Shown here: piece by piece, positions 36,885 to 44,917 of the stretch | Layout: each line of letters opens with the position of its first letter | Numbering within the stretch: the stretch's first letter is position 1 | Source: Desulfosporosinus sp. BRH_c37 | GTDB taxonomy: Bacteria > Bacillota > Desulfitobacteriia > Desulfitobacteriales > Desulfitobacteriaceae | DNA length: 61,854 nucleotides | Direction: 5' to 3' | Assembly: GCA_001516045.1 (NCBI GenBank) | Contig: LOEW01000064.1 | Location: 1 to 61,854 of the forward strand | Made by a program: the position numbers and the translations under genes | The notes under the pieces: model-generated | The model's input: the letters and a program-made list of their open reading frames with translations, nothing else | Databases searched by the model: none | Told to the model about the DNA's origin: nothing

Positions 36885-37976
36885 ATGCTTGAAGAAGGTA
36901 GGATAAATGGACGTCAACTTTTCTTTATTATGTTTTGGACAATTATGGCTACTGCCATATTAAATCTACCCATGATTATCGGTAGATATGCCCCAAGGGA
37001 TGCTTGGATGGACGCTTTTATATTTATTCCTACTGCTGGACTTATTGCCTGGATAGCTTTTAAACTTGGAGCAATGTTTCCCAAGCAGACCATTGTAGAA
37101 TATAGTGATCTGATTCTTGGACCGTGGTTAGGCAAAGTGGTCAGTGTCATTCTAATTCTTTGGGTTTTTCAAACCGGTAGTATTGTTTACCGTGAAGTAG
37201 CTGGTTTTTTCTCTGTATCTATTCTTCCCGGTACTCCCCTTGTGGTCCTCATGATCTTAGTCAGTCTAGCTCCTGCTTATGCTGTTTACCACGGCTTGGA
37301 GGTTATAGGGAGAAGTTCTGATTTTCTCTTCATCCTAATTACAGGATTTATTACTCTAATTTATGTATTACTTATTCCAGAATTCAATATTACCAGTTTG
37401 TTGCCCATGTTTGGAGATGGCATCGGCAATATCTTACGGGGCTCATTAACAGTTACCGGTTATGGTGGGGAAATCATCCTGGTTCTCTTTTTCTTTCCCT
37501 ACATCAAAGATAACCTAAAGGTCGGTAAACTAATGTTGTCCATCATCTTAGCTGTTGGTATTGGCGGCATCCTAACAGAAGCAGCCTATACTATGATTTT
37601 TGGCTTGGGACGCACCTTCTTGGTTTTCCCGTTTTACCATATGAGTCGTTTTGCAAGTATTGGGCTATTTGTTGAACGTATGGATCCATTTCTTGTGATT
37701 GCGAATTTTTTGGGGAATTATTTTAAACTAAGTGTCTTCACCTATGTCATCGTTCTAAGCATAGCCCAATTATTGAAAATGAATAATTACCGCAAACTCA
37801 TTATTCCTGTCATTTTAGTTCTTAATATTGTCGGATTTTATTCCTTTAGAAGTATGATGGAAGTTGTTGATTTTTCAGATAAAATCTGGCCGTTTTTTAG
37901 CTTGCCGATTCAAATAGGGATACCACTTCTATTAATAATCGTTGCTAAGTTCAGAGGACTTGGTTATCGTAAATAA
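36885..37976 (+). CDS. Spore germinant receptor permease subunit (GerB family)
   Basis: A 363-residue protein with ten hydrophobic segments of the APC-type spore permease family. It starts with GRINGRQLFFIMFWTIMATAI and contains LGPWLGKVVSVILILWVFQTG and GYGGEIILVLFFFPYI. It would bind the germinant in the membrane. It is third in the A-C-B operon, 19 bases after the lipoprotein gene. Confidence 0.94.
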   Translation: MLEEGRINGRQLFFIMFWTIMATAILNLPMIIGRYAPRDAWMDAFIFIPTAGLIAWIAFKLGAMFPKQTIVEYSDLILGPWLGKVVSVILILWVFQTGSIVYREVAGFFSVSILPGTPLVVLMILVSLAPAYAVYHGLEVIGRSSDFLFILITGFITLIYVLLIPEFNITSLLPMFGDGIGNILRGSLTVTGYGGEIILVLFFFPYIKDNLKVGKLMLSIILAVGIGGILTEAAYTMIFGLGRTFLVFPFYHMSRFASIGLFVERMDPFLVIANFLGNYFKLSVFTYVIVLSIAQLLKMNNYRKLIIPVILVLNIVGFYSFRSMMEVVDFSDKIWPFFSLPIQIGIPLLLIIVAKFRGLGYRK

Positions 37977-38164
37977 TTTAGGCAAAGATAATTTGTGGTA
38001 TATGGCTCTTTTTTTGCCTCTTCTTTTGCTAATGCGTTCATACTTGACTAGACACTTCCTCACGCTTCGAATCATTGGTGAACGTGCAATTTCATTTTAT
38101 TCATTCGATATAATTTTTATTTTTGGGGATAATAACATCACAATTATTTGAGGAGGGGTTAATT

Positions 38165-39313
38165 ATGCGGAAAATTTCAGCAATTTTTTTAGCCATGGTT
38201 CTTATGCTCGGAAACATTGGCTTTGCTAACGTGAAACCGGTGCTGGGAGTAGAGATCGAGACTGAAGCCGCAAGTGCTATTTTGATGGACGCAGTATCTG
38301 GTCAGATCTTCTATGAAAAAGAAGCGCATAAAGAATTACCACCGGCAAGTGTTACGAAAATAATGACTCTACTGGTGGCAGCGGATGCAGTGGCTTCTGG
38401 AAAAGTGAAGTTAACCGACAAAGTGACCGCCAGCGAGAATGCTAGCAAACTTGGGGGGTCTCAAATCTATCTAGAACCGGGAGAAACATTCACGTTGGAA
38501 CAGATGTTGATTGCCATTGCCGTTGGATCGGCCAATGATGGCTGTGTTGCCGTGGCAGAACATATTTGTGGAACCCATGAAGCCTTTGTGGAAGAAATGA
38601 ACAATAAGGCCCAAGCCTTAGATTTAAAAAATACGCATTTTGTAAATGCCTATGGGCTTCCCGCAGAGGGGCATTATACGAGCGCCTATGATCTAGCAGT
38701 CATTTCTAAAGAAGTCCTCAATTACCCTCTAGTACGGAAGTTGACTAGCATGAAAGAATATGACCTACGAGAAGGAAAATTTAAGCTTTGGAATACAAAT
38801 AAATTACTTTGGTGGTACCCTGGTGCTGATGGATTCAAAACAGGGTGGACGAATGAAGCTAAGTATTGTCTGGCTTCGACAGTTGAGAGGAATGGCTTAA
38901 GGTTGATTTGTGTCGTCATGGGCGTACCACAAGTTAGAGGGCATTTTGCGGAATCCATGAAGATTTATAACTATGGCTTTGCAAAATATGAGTTTAAACA
39001 ATTTGCTCCAGCGGAACAAAAACAGGGTGTTGTTAAGGTTCGTAAAGGAATGGAAGATGAGGTAATAGCACTCACAGAAAAACCCCTAGGTGCGACTGTG
39101 GAAAAAGGGAAAGGTAAAAATTTCTGGGTCGAGACAAAGCTCAATCCAGAAATTGTTGCCCCAATTCAGAAAGGACAAAAAATAGGGGAAGTTCTCCTTT
39201 ACAGTAACGATCAGGTGCAAGCGAGTGTAAACCTGATCGTCGATCACCCCGTTGCTAGGGCAGGTTTAGCTGAGCAGTTGACACGTACCTTGAAAGGGGT
39301 CTTTGGTTTTTAG
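38165..39313 (+). CDS. dacF: Sporulation D-alanyl-D-alanine carboxypeptidase
   Basis: A 382-residue penicillin-binding protein from ATG 38165 behind GGAGGGG. A signal peptide (MRKISAIFLAMVLMLGNIGFA) precedes the S11 peptidase: SxxK in PASVTKIM, SxN in VGSANDG, KTG in GFKTGWTNEAKY. A C-terminal beta domain (PBP5_C) follows. In Bacillus dacF lies just before spoIIAA; here it faces the inverted spoIIA operon. GGGGATAAT (38125-38133) fits the sigma-F -10 pattern, though no good -35 is seen. DacF trims the stem peptides of forespore peptidoglycan. Confidence 0.93.
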   Translation: MRKISAIFLAMVLMLGNIGFANVKPVLGVEIETEAASAILMDAVSGQIFYEKEAHKELPPASVTKIMTLLVAADAVASGKVKLTDKVTASENASKLGGSQIYLEPGETFTLEQMLIAIAVGSANDGCVAVAEHICGTHEAFVEEMNNKAQALDLKNTHFVNAYGLPAEGHYTSAYDLAVISKEVLNYPLVRKLTSMKEYDLREGKFKLWNTNKLLWWYPGADGFKTGWTNEAKYCLASTVERNGLRLICVVMGVPQVRGHFAESMKIYNYGFAKYEFKQFAPAEQKQGVVKVRKGMEDEVIALTEKPLGATVEKGKGKNFWVETKLNPEIVAPIQKGQKIGEVLLYSNDQVQASVNLIVDHPVARAGLAEQLTRTLKGVFGF

Positions 39314-39323
39314 CAGCAATGTG

Positions 39324-40130
39324 TTAGTCCGAGTCATCAATGTCTAAGTTAGAGCGATCCTTGATTTTAGATAATTCTCGTATTCTAAGGAGAGCAGCAC
39401 GTTCGATACGAGAGATTTGAACTTGAGAAAGATTAAGCTGACTTGCTATCTGACTCTGAGTCTTATCTTCGAAGAATCGCATCAAAAGTACACGCTTCTC
39501 TCGTTCGGGCAGTTTGTCTAGGACTTCGTTAAGGGCAATTTTTTCTAACCAACTAGGGTCAAGGTCCTTGTCTGCAGTAAGTTGATCGAGGACGTAGATG
39601 GGATCGGAGTCGTCTTGGTAAAGGGTATCATAGATCGAGGTTGGACTTTGAATTGCTTCAAGTGCTTCGACGATCTCATCTCGATCAACGCCTATGTTAG
39701 TTGCAATTTCACCGATAGTTGCTTCTCGGCCGAGCGTCGCAGAGAGTTCATCACGAGAGCGGTTCACTTTATATACAAGTTCCTTATAGGAACGAGGAAC
39801 CTTCACGGGATGATCATCTCGGAGGAAACGCCGAATTTCACCGATAATCATCGGAACCGCATACGTCGAAAACTTAACTCCGTAGCTAAAGTCGAATTTA
39901 TCAATGGCTTTAATCAAACCGATTGTTCCGATTTGAAAGAGGTCTTCTATCTCATAGCCACGATGGTTAAAGCGTTGCACCAGATTGAAAATGAGTTTCA
40001 AGTTGCAATTGATTAAACGCTCTCGAGCAACAGTATCTCCGTCTTTGGCAGCATGCAGGTTTTGCATCATTTCCTTATCAGAGAGCAACGGAAAGTGGGG
40101 GAGATTCATTTCAGTAAGTCGTTGTATCAT
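39324..40130 (-). CDS. sigF: Forespore RNA polymerase sigma-F factor
   Basis: A 268-residue sigma-70 family factor on the minus strand. Region 2 has RFNHRGYEIEDLFQIGTIGL followed by IKAIDKFDFSYGVKFSTYAV, and region 4 EREKRVLLMRFFEDKTQSQI with LNLSQVQISRIERAAL. Its context (spoIIAA-spoIIAB-sigF) identifies sigma-F, not sigma-G. It ends ten bases from the end of dacF, so the two converge without a visible terminator. AGGGGGCGG precedes the start. Confidence 0.95.
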   Translation of the reverse strand: MIQRLTEMNLPHFPLLSDKEMMQNLHAAKDGDTVARERLINCNLKLIFNLVQRFNHRGYEIEDLFQIGTIGLIKAIDKFDFSYGVKFSTYAVPMIIGEIRRFLRDDHPVKVPRSYKELVYKVNRSRDELSATLGREATIGEIATNIGVDRDEIVEALEAIQSPTSIYDTLYQDDSDPIYVLDQLTADKDLDPSWLEKIALNEVLDKLPEREKRVLLMRFFEDKTQSQIASQLNLSQVQISRIERAALLRIRELSKIKDRSNLDIDDSD

Positions 40131-40143
40131 AGTGCGCCGCCCC

Positions 40144-40581
40144 CTAGTGCGAGGAGATGGGTGTTTGCTTGAGATGCTTAATCATGGTTACCGTAGTTCC
40201 CACTTCAAGTATGGATTCTACTCGAAGTTCGTCCATGAAAGTTTGCATGAAGACAAAGCCCAGGCCCATTCGTTCCGGATCAGTACTATAAGCAGGTAGC
40301 ATGGCTTGCTCAATATTCGAGATGCCACATCCTTCGTCTTTAACAACAATTTTAAACATTTCGCTTGTGATGTCTAGGTCGAGGTAAACAATGTAATTAG
40401 GATTGCTGTGGTAGCCGTGGATGATGGCATTAGAAACAGCTTCGGAAACAGCAACTTTGAGTTCTTCAATGTCGTTCAGTGGGAGATCTAGTTGCGCTCC
40501 CACCGAAGCAATAAGTAATCGGGTAATGCCTACATTTTCAGGAATACTTGAGAATGTGAGGCTCAATTGATTAGTTTTCAT
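40144..40581 (-). CDS. spoIIAB: Anti-sigma-F factor, serine kinase SpoIIAB
   Basis: A 145-residue GHKL-type kinase. The N box is ELKVAVSEAVSNAIIHGY; the G1 box is VKDEGCGISNIEQAM, followed by PERMGLGFVFMQTFMDEL. It holds sigma-F inactive and phosphorylates SpoIIAA. It begins two bases after the spoIIAA stop, with sigF 13 bases downstream. Full length. Confidence 0.96.
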   Translation of the reverse strand: MKTNQLSLTFSSIPENVGITRLLIASVGAQLDLPLNDIEELKVAVSEAVSNAIIHGYHSNPNYIVYLDLDITSEMFKIVVKDEGCGISNIEQAMLPAYSTDPERMGLGFVFMQTFMDELRVESILEVGTTVTMIKHLKQTPISSH

Positions 40582-40583
40582 TT

Positions 40584-40928
40584 TTAGGCTCCCCTTCCTT
40601 CTTCATATGCATGCGTTTCATCCAAATAAAAACTTATAATTTTAGGTAGTCCAGACAATTCCATAATCTTAAAAATATGTGGGGGTACGTTCGTGATTTT
40701 GAGTTTTCCCCCTAAAGGAAGCAGTTTCTTGTATCTGCCTATGATAACCCCGAGTCCAGAACTGTCGACAAATCGAACGTCTTGAAGATTAAGAATGACC
40801 GTGCGAATTCCTCGTTTCTCAATCTCAAGATCAATGGCCTGCCGTACCATAGCTGCAGTGTGCATATCCAGTTCTCCGTCTAAGCGCAAGAGTAAGGTCA
40901 GGCGATCTATCTTTTTTTCAAGTTTCAA
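40584..40928 (-). CDS. spoIIAA: Anti-anti-sigma factor SpoIIAA
   Basis: A 114-residue STAS protein. I prefer TTG at 40928 (minus strand) because AGGGGG precedes it by a normal distance and the N-terminus then matches SpoIIAA length; the frame stays open to ATG at 40979. The phosphorylated serine lies in FVDSSGLGVIIGRYK; LRLDGELDMHTAAMVR is the other STAS hallmark. Dephosphorylated SpoIIAA releases sigma-F from SpoIIAB. Confidence 0.94.
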   Translation of the reverse strand: MKLEKKIDRLTLLLRLDGELDMHTAAMVRQAIDLEIEKRGIRTVILNLQDVRFVDSSGLGVIIGRYKKLLPLGGKLKITNVPPHIFKIMELSGLPKIISFYLDETHAYEEGRGA

Positions 40929-40980
40929 GACCATTCCCCCTAAATTTATCTCTGTACTAATGAGTTCGATATTAACCATA

Positions 40981-41027
40981 ATTTTCCTGCTTAATTTTGG
41001 CCAATTCCTTGGGAAGCTGTGTCGAAA
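40981..41027 (-). promoter_or_regulatory. Candidate sigma-H promoter and 0A box of the spoIIA operon
   Basis: On the minus strand CAAGGAATT (41011-41003) and CAGGAAAAT (40989-40981) lie 13 bases apart, matching the sigma-H pattern RNAGGAWWW / RNNGAATWW with few deviations. A TGTCGAA word (plus strand 41020-41026) sits just upstream of the -35, where Spo0A~P would act. The same logic is known for Bacillus spoIIA. Confidence 0.5.
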
Positions 41028-41057
41028 TTAAGCAAATTACTAGGCGCGGGTCGCTTA

Positions 41058-41087
41058 GTATAATTTAAGTCGTTCAGACAGATAATA
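41058..41087 (+). promoter_or_regulatory. Candidate sigma-G/F promoter of spoVA
   Basis: GTATA (41058-41062) and GATAATA (41081-41087) are 18 bases apart, close to the forespore sigma pattern. A small hairpin overlaps it (ACAGA pairing with TCTGT, about 41078-41098). Weak evidence from sequence alone. Confidence 0.35.
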
Positions 41088-41123
41088 TATTAGTCTGTCA
41101 TCTATAAGGAAGGAGTAATCAGG

Positions 41124-41591
41124 ATGGCTAATCAAACTTTACGTAAGCCAACGATATCAGTAACCCCAGAAGAATATAAAACACTCTCGCAACAATTCTT
41201 ACCGAAGCCCACTATTGTTAAAAATGTTATACGGGCCTTTGTAGTGGGCGGAATTATTTGTGCAATTGGTCAGGTAATCATTAATCTCTTTGTCACCATC
41301 GGGTTGTCCCGCACTGAAGCGTCGACTGCGGCAACCGCGACAATGATATTTTTAGGAGCTTTGTTAACGGGTTTAGGAATTTATGATGAGATTGGGAAAT
41401 TTGGAGGAGCTGGTTCAATCGTTCCTGTCACTGGGTTTTCCAATTCTATTGTTTCACCTGCTATGGAATTTAAGCGCGAAGGCTATGTGCTGGGGGTTGG
41501 TGCTAAGCTGTTTACGGTTGCTGGTCCTGTGCTTGTGTATGGCATAGCTACCTCGATCGTGGTGGGCTTTGTCTATTTTTTCATGCATTAA
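41124..41591 (+). CDS. spoVAC: Stage V sporulation protein AC
   Basis: A 155-residue membrane protein with about four helices. AFVVGGIICAIGQVIINLF and LLTGLGIYDEIGKFGGAGSIVPVTGFSNS are hallmark SpoVAC/SpoVAE sequences. It is a channel component for Ca-dipicolinate movement during sporulation and germination (family knowledge). First gene of a plus-strand spoVAC-D-E-F operon; AAGGAAGGAG precedes ATG 41124. Confidence 0.96.
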   Translation: MANQTLRKPTISVTPEEYKTLSQQFLPKPTIVKNVIRAFVVGGIICAIGQVIINLFVTIGLSRTEASTAATATMIFLGALLTGLGIYDEIGKFGGAGSIVPVTGFSNSIVSPAMEFKREGYVLGVGAKLFTVAGPVLVYGIATSIVVGFVYFFMH

Positions 41592-41634
41592 GACACGAGG
41601 GTAAATCTTGTAAATGAATGGGAGAGTTAAAAAC

Positions 41635-42642
41635 ATGGATTTGAAACGAATGGGAAACCAGACCGTGGTGTTTGCTAATCCTCCGGTCATTTTAGCTTCT
41701 TATTCTGTAGTTGGCCCTAAAGAAGGGCAAGGCCCTCTTAAAAAAACATTCAGTAAGGTCTGGAATGACCAACTTCACGGGGAAAAATCCTGGGAGGTCG
41801 CGGAGAGTAAAATGCTCCAAGAAGCCATGCAGGGTGCTATTGATCAAGCCGGTATTCCTAAGGAGCAAATTGATTTTATGTTAGCGGGAGATTTGCTCAA
41901 TCAAATCATCTCCTCAAATTTTGCCGCACGACAAATGGCCATACCTTTTATCGGTTTATATGGAGCTTGTTCTACACTGGCTTTGAGTATGGCAATAGGA
42001 AGTATGCTAATTGACGGTGGATTTGCACGTAATGTTCTTGTCGGGGTATCGAGCCACCATGATACCGCCGAGCGGCAATACCGTTTACCGACTGAACAGG
42101 GTGCACAAAGGGCTATGAGTGCTCAGTGGACTGTGACCGGAGCAGGAAGTTTACTCCTCGGCAAGAGTGGGACTGGACCACGAATTACATCAGCTACAAT
42201 CGGTAGAGTAGTGGACTATGCAGAAAGCGATGTCAACAACATGGGTGCAGCCATGGCCCCAGGGGTTGCAGATACAATTTTAAATCACCTTCATGATTTA
42301 CAGCGCAAACCCGAGGACTATGACATGATTGCCTCTGGGGATCTTGGCGCGGTCGGATTAGCTCTCGCTGGGGAAGTACTTAAGAAAAGTGGCCTCGTTA
42401 TGGGTACGAGATTCACGGATTGTGGGGTTATGATTTTCGATGCCAGCCAAGATGTCCATGCGGGTGGAAGTGGATGTGGTTGTTCAGCGGTGGTTTTTGC
42501 CGGGAATATTATACATAGGATTAAAGTCGGGGAGTTAAGGCGAGTAATGTTAGTGGGTAGTGGTGCCTTGCATAGTCCAACGTCTTCACTGCAAGGAGAA
42601 TCCATCCCCGGTATTGGGCATGCAGTGGTTATCCAATCGTGA
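41635..42642 (+). CDS. spoVAD: Stage V sporulation protein AD
   Basis: A 335-residue thiolase-fold protein that binds dipicolinic acid. ATG 41635 follows GGGAGAG; ATG 41614 is also in frame. Seen are PVILASYSVVGPKEGQGPL, LYGACSTLALSMAIGSM and the C-terminal HAGGSGCGCSAVVFAG, SLQGESIPGIGHAVVI. The last codons (IQS) and the stop lie in a sequence shared with the repeat copies at 48.3 kb, so the inserted element seems to have replaced the original 3' end. Confidence 0.96.
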   Translation: MDLKRMGNQTVVFANPPVILASYSVVGPKEGQGPLKKTFSKVWNDQLHGEKSWEVAESKMLQEAMQGAIDQAGIPKEQIDFMLAGDLLNQIISSNFAARQMAIPFIGLYGACSTLALSMAIGSMLIDGGFARNVLVGVSSHHDTAERQYRLPTEQGAQRAMSAQWTVTGAGSLLLGKSGTGPRITSATIGRVVDYAESDVNNMGAAMAPGVADTILNHLHDLQRKPEDYDMIASGDLGAVGLALAGEVLKKSGLVMGTRFTDCGVMIFDASQDVHAGGSGCGCSAVVFAGNIIHRIKVGELRRVMLVGSGALHSPTSSLQGESIPGIGHAVVIQS

Positions 42643-42745
42643 GACTCCCACTTCTACAAGTGGGAGTTGGTCTCTCTGCTTCGGTGGGGGTAGACTCCCC
42701 CACCGAAGTCTCGATGTTCAGCTTAAGCTGAATGAGTTCACTAAG
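42633..42745 (-). mobile_element. Solo IS200/IS605-like right-end module (copy A) between spoVAD and spoVAE
   Basis: Read on the minus strand: the palindrome TTCAGCTTAAGCTGAA (42717-42732), the hairpin CTTCGGTGGGGG/CCCCCACCGAAG (42679-42708), then ACTCCCACTT-GTAG-AAGTGGGAGT (42644-42667) and TCTCACGATTGGAT. The same order occurs at 48923-49085. No transposase or tnpB is near. The resemblance to IS605-family ends is from memory of that hairpin type; identity is inferred. Confidence 0.55.
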
Positions 42746-42767
42746 GCATGAAAGGGGCGGGTTAGGT

Positions 42768-43130
42768 TTGTTTGATATGATTATTCCGGCTTTTATCGTC
42801 GGAGGGATAATTTGTGTTATTGGACAGCTTCTTATGGACTTGACAGAACCAAAATTTACTCCTGCGCATGTACTCGTCTCCTTTGTGACAGGTGGAGTGA
42901 TTCTTGGGGCGTTAGGGTTGTATGAACCATTGGTTAAAATTGGAGGGGCTGGGGCTACAATTCCACTATCCGGTTTTGGGTATAGCCTGGCCAAAGGGGC
43001 CATGGAGGCGGTTGGAAAACGGGGAATCATGGGTGCTTTTTCCGGTGGTGTAGAAGCGACTGCTGTCGGGATCGCAGCAGCGGTGTTTTTTGGATATCTG
43101 ATGTCAATAGCGTTTAAGCCCAAAGGGTAA
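42768..43130 (+). CDS. spoVAE: Stage V sporulation protein AE
   Basis: A 120-residue membrane protein. TTG 42768 is preferred (AAAGGGG ten bases upstream); the open frame extends to ATG 42732, which lies within the inserted repeat. PAFIVGGIICVIGQLLMDL and ALGLYEPLVKIGGAGATIPLSGFG are diagnostic. It forms the membrane channel with SpoVAC. The 125-bp repeat-containing gap before it is unusual, since spoVAD and spoVAE normally lie almost end to end. Confidence 0.93.
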   Translation: MFDMIIPAFIVGGIICVIGQLLMDLTEPKFTPAHVLVSFVTGGVILGALGLYEPLVKIGGAGATIPLSGFGYSLAKGAMEAVGKRGIMGAFSGGVEATAVGIAAAVFFGYLMSIAFKPKG

Positions 43131-43236
43131 ATTCGAGGTTCGATGTTCGATATTCGAGGTTCGAACCACAACAACGACGAGGGCCATAGTAGATGCCCAA
43201 AGTTCGAACCACGAACTTCGAATTTCGAACATCGAA
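43131..43236. repeat. TTCGAA-word inverted-arm repeat (copy between spoVAE and spoVAF)
   Basis: The left arm, ATTCGAGGTTCGATGTTCGA and on to TTCGAACC (43131-43168), and the right arm, AGTTCGAACCACGAACTTCG and on to TTCGAACATCGAA (43200-43236), are imperfect inverted copies. The right arm runs straight into the spoVAF ribosome binding site AAAGGGG. Confidence 0.8.
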
Positions 43237-43249
43237 AAGGGGTGTGTAT

Positions 43250-44728
43250 ATGGATAATAACTCAAGCGAGAAAAATGTTCCTGTGAGTAAAAACTATCAA
43301 GAAAACGTTGATTACCTTAATCGGGAATTAGGGGTTCCGGATAGCTTTGATATTGTTTTACGCGAGATGTCCATCGGCGGTAAAAAGGTGGCAATCTATT
43401 CTGTCAATGGGATGGTCGATACTCATGTAGCAAGTTATATATTAGATGCCTTGATTAACTTGGAACGTTCCGACTTAATCGTCAATGCCTTGGATAAATT
43501 AGTCAAAGGACGTATTGTAAATTTACAGGTTTCTGAAGTACAAACCATGGATAAGGTATTCTATTTCATCTTGTCAGGACCTATGGCTATCTTTGTCGAG
43601 GGTCAAGATAAAGCGATCATTGTTGATGCTCGGACGTATCCTTCTCGTCAGCCTTCTGAACCGGATATTGAGCGCGTTACACGAGGAAGTCGTGACGGGT
43701 TTACTGAGACAATAGTCATGAACACAGCTATGATTCGTAGGCGGTTACGCGATCCAAAACTGCGTTTGAAATTAGTTCAAGTGGGTGGACGATCTAAAAC
43801 GGATGTTTGTATTGCTTATATCGAGGATATAACTAACTTAGACATGGTCACTAAAATTCAAAAAGATATTCAAGAGATAAAAATTGACGGGATACCCATG
43901 GCGGAAAAGAGTGTCGAAGAGTTCATTCTTGGAAGTAAGTTTTGGAATCCCTATCCACGTGTGCGTTATACAGAACGACCTGATGTTGCGGCTATTCATC
44001 TACTTGAAGGATATGTTGTCATCATTGTCGATACTTCTCCCTCGGTTATGATCGCGCCTGTGACATTTTGGAGTCATGTTCAGCATGCCGAAGAATACAG
44101 GCAAGAGCCGATTGTAGGGGCTTATCTTCGTTGGGTACGGTTTGGCGGAATCTTTGCCGCGCTCTTTCTTCTGCCTCTCTGGCTTGCTGCGGCTTTAAAT
44201 CCGCAATTACTGCCGGACGGGCTTCAGTTTATTGGCGTTACTAAACCAGCGAAAATCTCCTTACTTGTCCAAGTCTTGTTGGCCGAGTTCGGGGTGGATC
44301 TTTTACGGATGGCCACCATTCATACGCCTGGTCCTTTGGGGTCGGCTTTGGGTTTGATTGCTGCCTTTATGCTTGGGGATATCGCGGTTAAAGTGGGTCT
44401 GTTTACGCCCGAAGTGGTCATGTATATTGCCATAGCTGCAGTGGGAACGTTTGCTACTCCCAGTTATGAGTTGGGTCTGGCCAATCGCTTGGCGCGGTTG
44501 TTTCTCATACTAATGACAGGCCTTTTTAATTTCGTTGGATTTTGGATAGGTGCGGCTATGCTGTTCTTTCTATTATGGCGGACAAAATCATTTGGAGTGC
44601 CCTATCTCTGGCCACTTCTTCCTCTGGATGTCAAGGCAATGGGGGCGATTCTAGTACGATCTCCAGTACCCATTAAAAATCAACGCCCAAGTATTTTAAA
44701 ACCTCAAGATCGAGATCGTCAGCCGTAA
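43250..44728 (+). CDS. spoVAF: Stage V sporulation protein AF (GerA-like)
   Basis: A 492-residue GerA-family protein from ATG 43250; the open frame starts earlier (43193) but inside the repeat arm. The N-terminal domain has RVTRGSRDGFTETIVMNTAM and RYTERPDVAAIHLLEGYVVI. The membrane half has LLAEFGVDLLRMATIHTPGPL and LGLIAAFMLGDIAVKVGLFT. Its position after spoVAE, not beside gerB/gerC genes, identifies SpoVAF. Known homologues enhance germination efficiency with the SpoVA channel. Confidence 0.92.
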   Translation: MDNNSSEKNVPVSKNYQENVDYLNRELGVPDSFDIVLREMSIGGKKVAIYSVNGMVDTHVASYILDALINLERSDLIVNALDKLVKGRIVNLQVSEVQTMDKVFYFILSGPMAIFVEGQDKAIIVDARTYPSRQPSEPDIERVTRGSRDGFTETIVMNTAMIRRRLRDPKLRLKLVQVGGRSKTDVCIAYIEDITNLDMVTKIQKDIQEIKIDGIPMAEKSVEEFILGSKFWNPYPRVRYTERPDVAAIHLLEGYVVIIVDTSPSVMIAPVTFWSHVQHAEEYRQEPIVGAYLRWVRFGGIFAALFLLPLWLAAALNPQLLPDGLQFIGVTKPAKISLLVQVLLAEFGVDLLRMATIHTPGPLGSALGLIAAFMLGDIAVKVGLFTPEVVMYIAIAAVGTFATPSYELGLANRLARLFLILMTGLFNFVGFWIGAAMLFFLLWRTKSFGVPYLWPLLPLDVKAMGAILVRSPVPIKNQRPSILKPQDRDRQP

Positions 44729-44917
44729 TCGAGGCAAGAAGTTCGAGGCTCGAATGCTTATGCGCTTTGACGGGTCTTAGTAAAGGACGAGCTTCATCAT
44801 CTTAATGATCCTTAGCGGTAAGATGAATCTACGCCGCCTGAAGTATACGAAAAACTGCCAATTTCATATTTAAAAATTGTATAGAAATTGGATGAAACAT
44901 GAAAGGATGCCAGTATA
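44725..44917. repeat. Partial TTCGAA-word arm and ACGCCG-type palindrome words
   Basis: ATCGAGGCAAGAAGTTCGAG and GCTCGAATGC (44728-44758) form a left arm with no matching right arm. AATCTACGCCGCCTGAAGTA near 44827 resembles the 33-kb tandem units. No gene is seen. Confidence 0.5.

Noticed and set aside
37977..38164. Possible small gene between gerB and dacF
   Set aside because: The open frame there is out of phase with any start signal and ends inside the dacF ribosome binding region.
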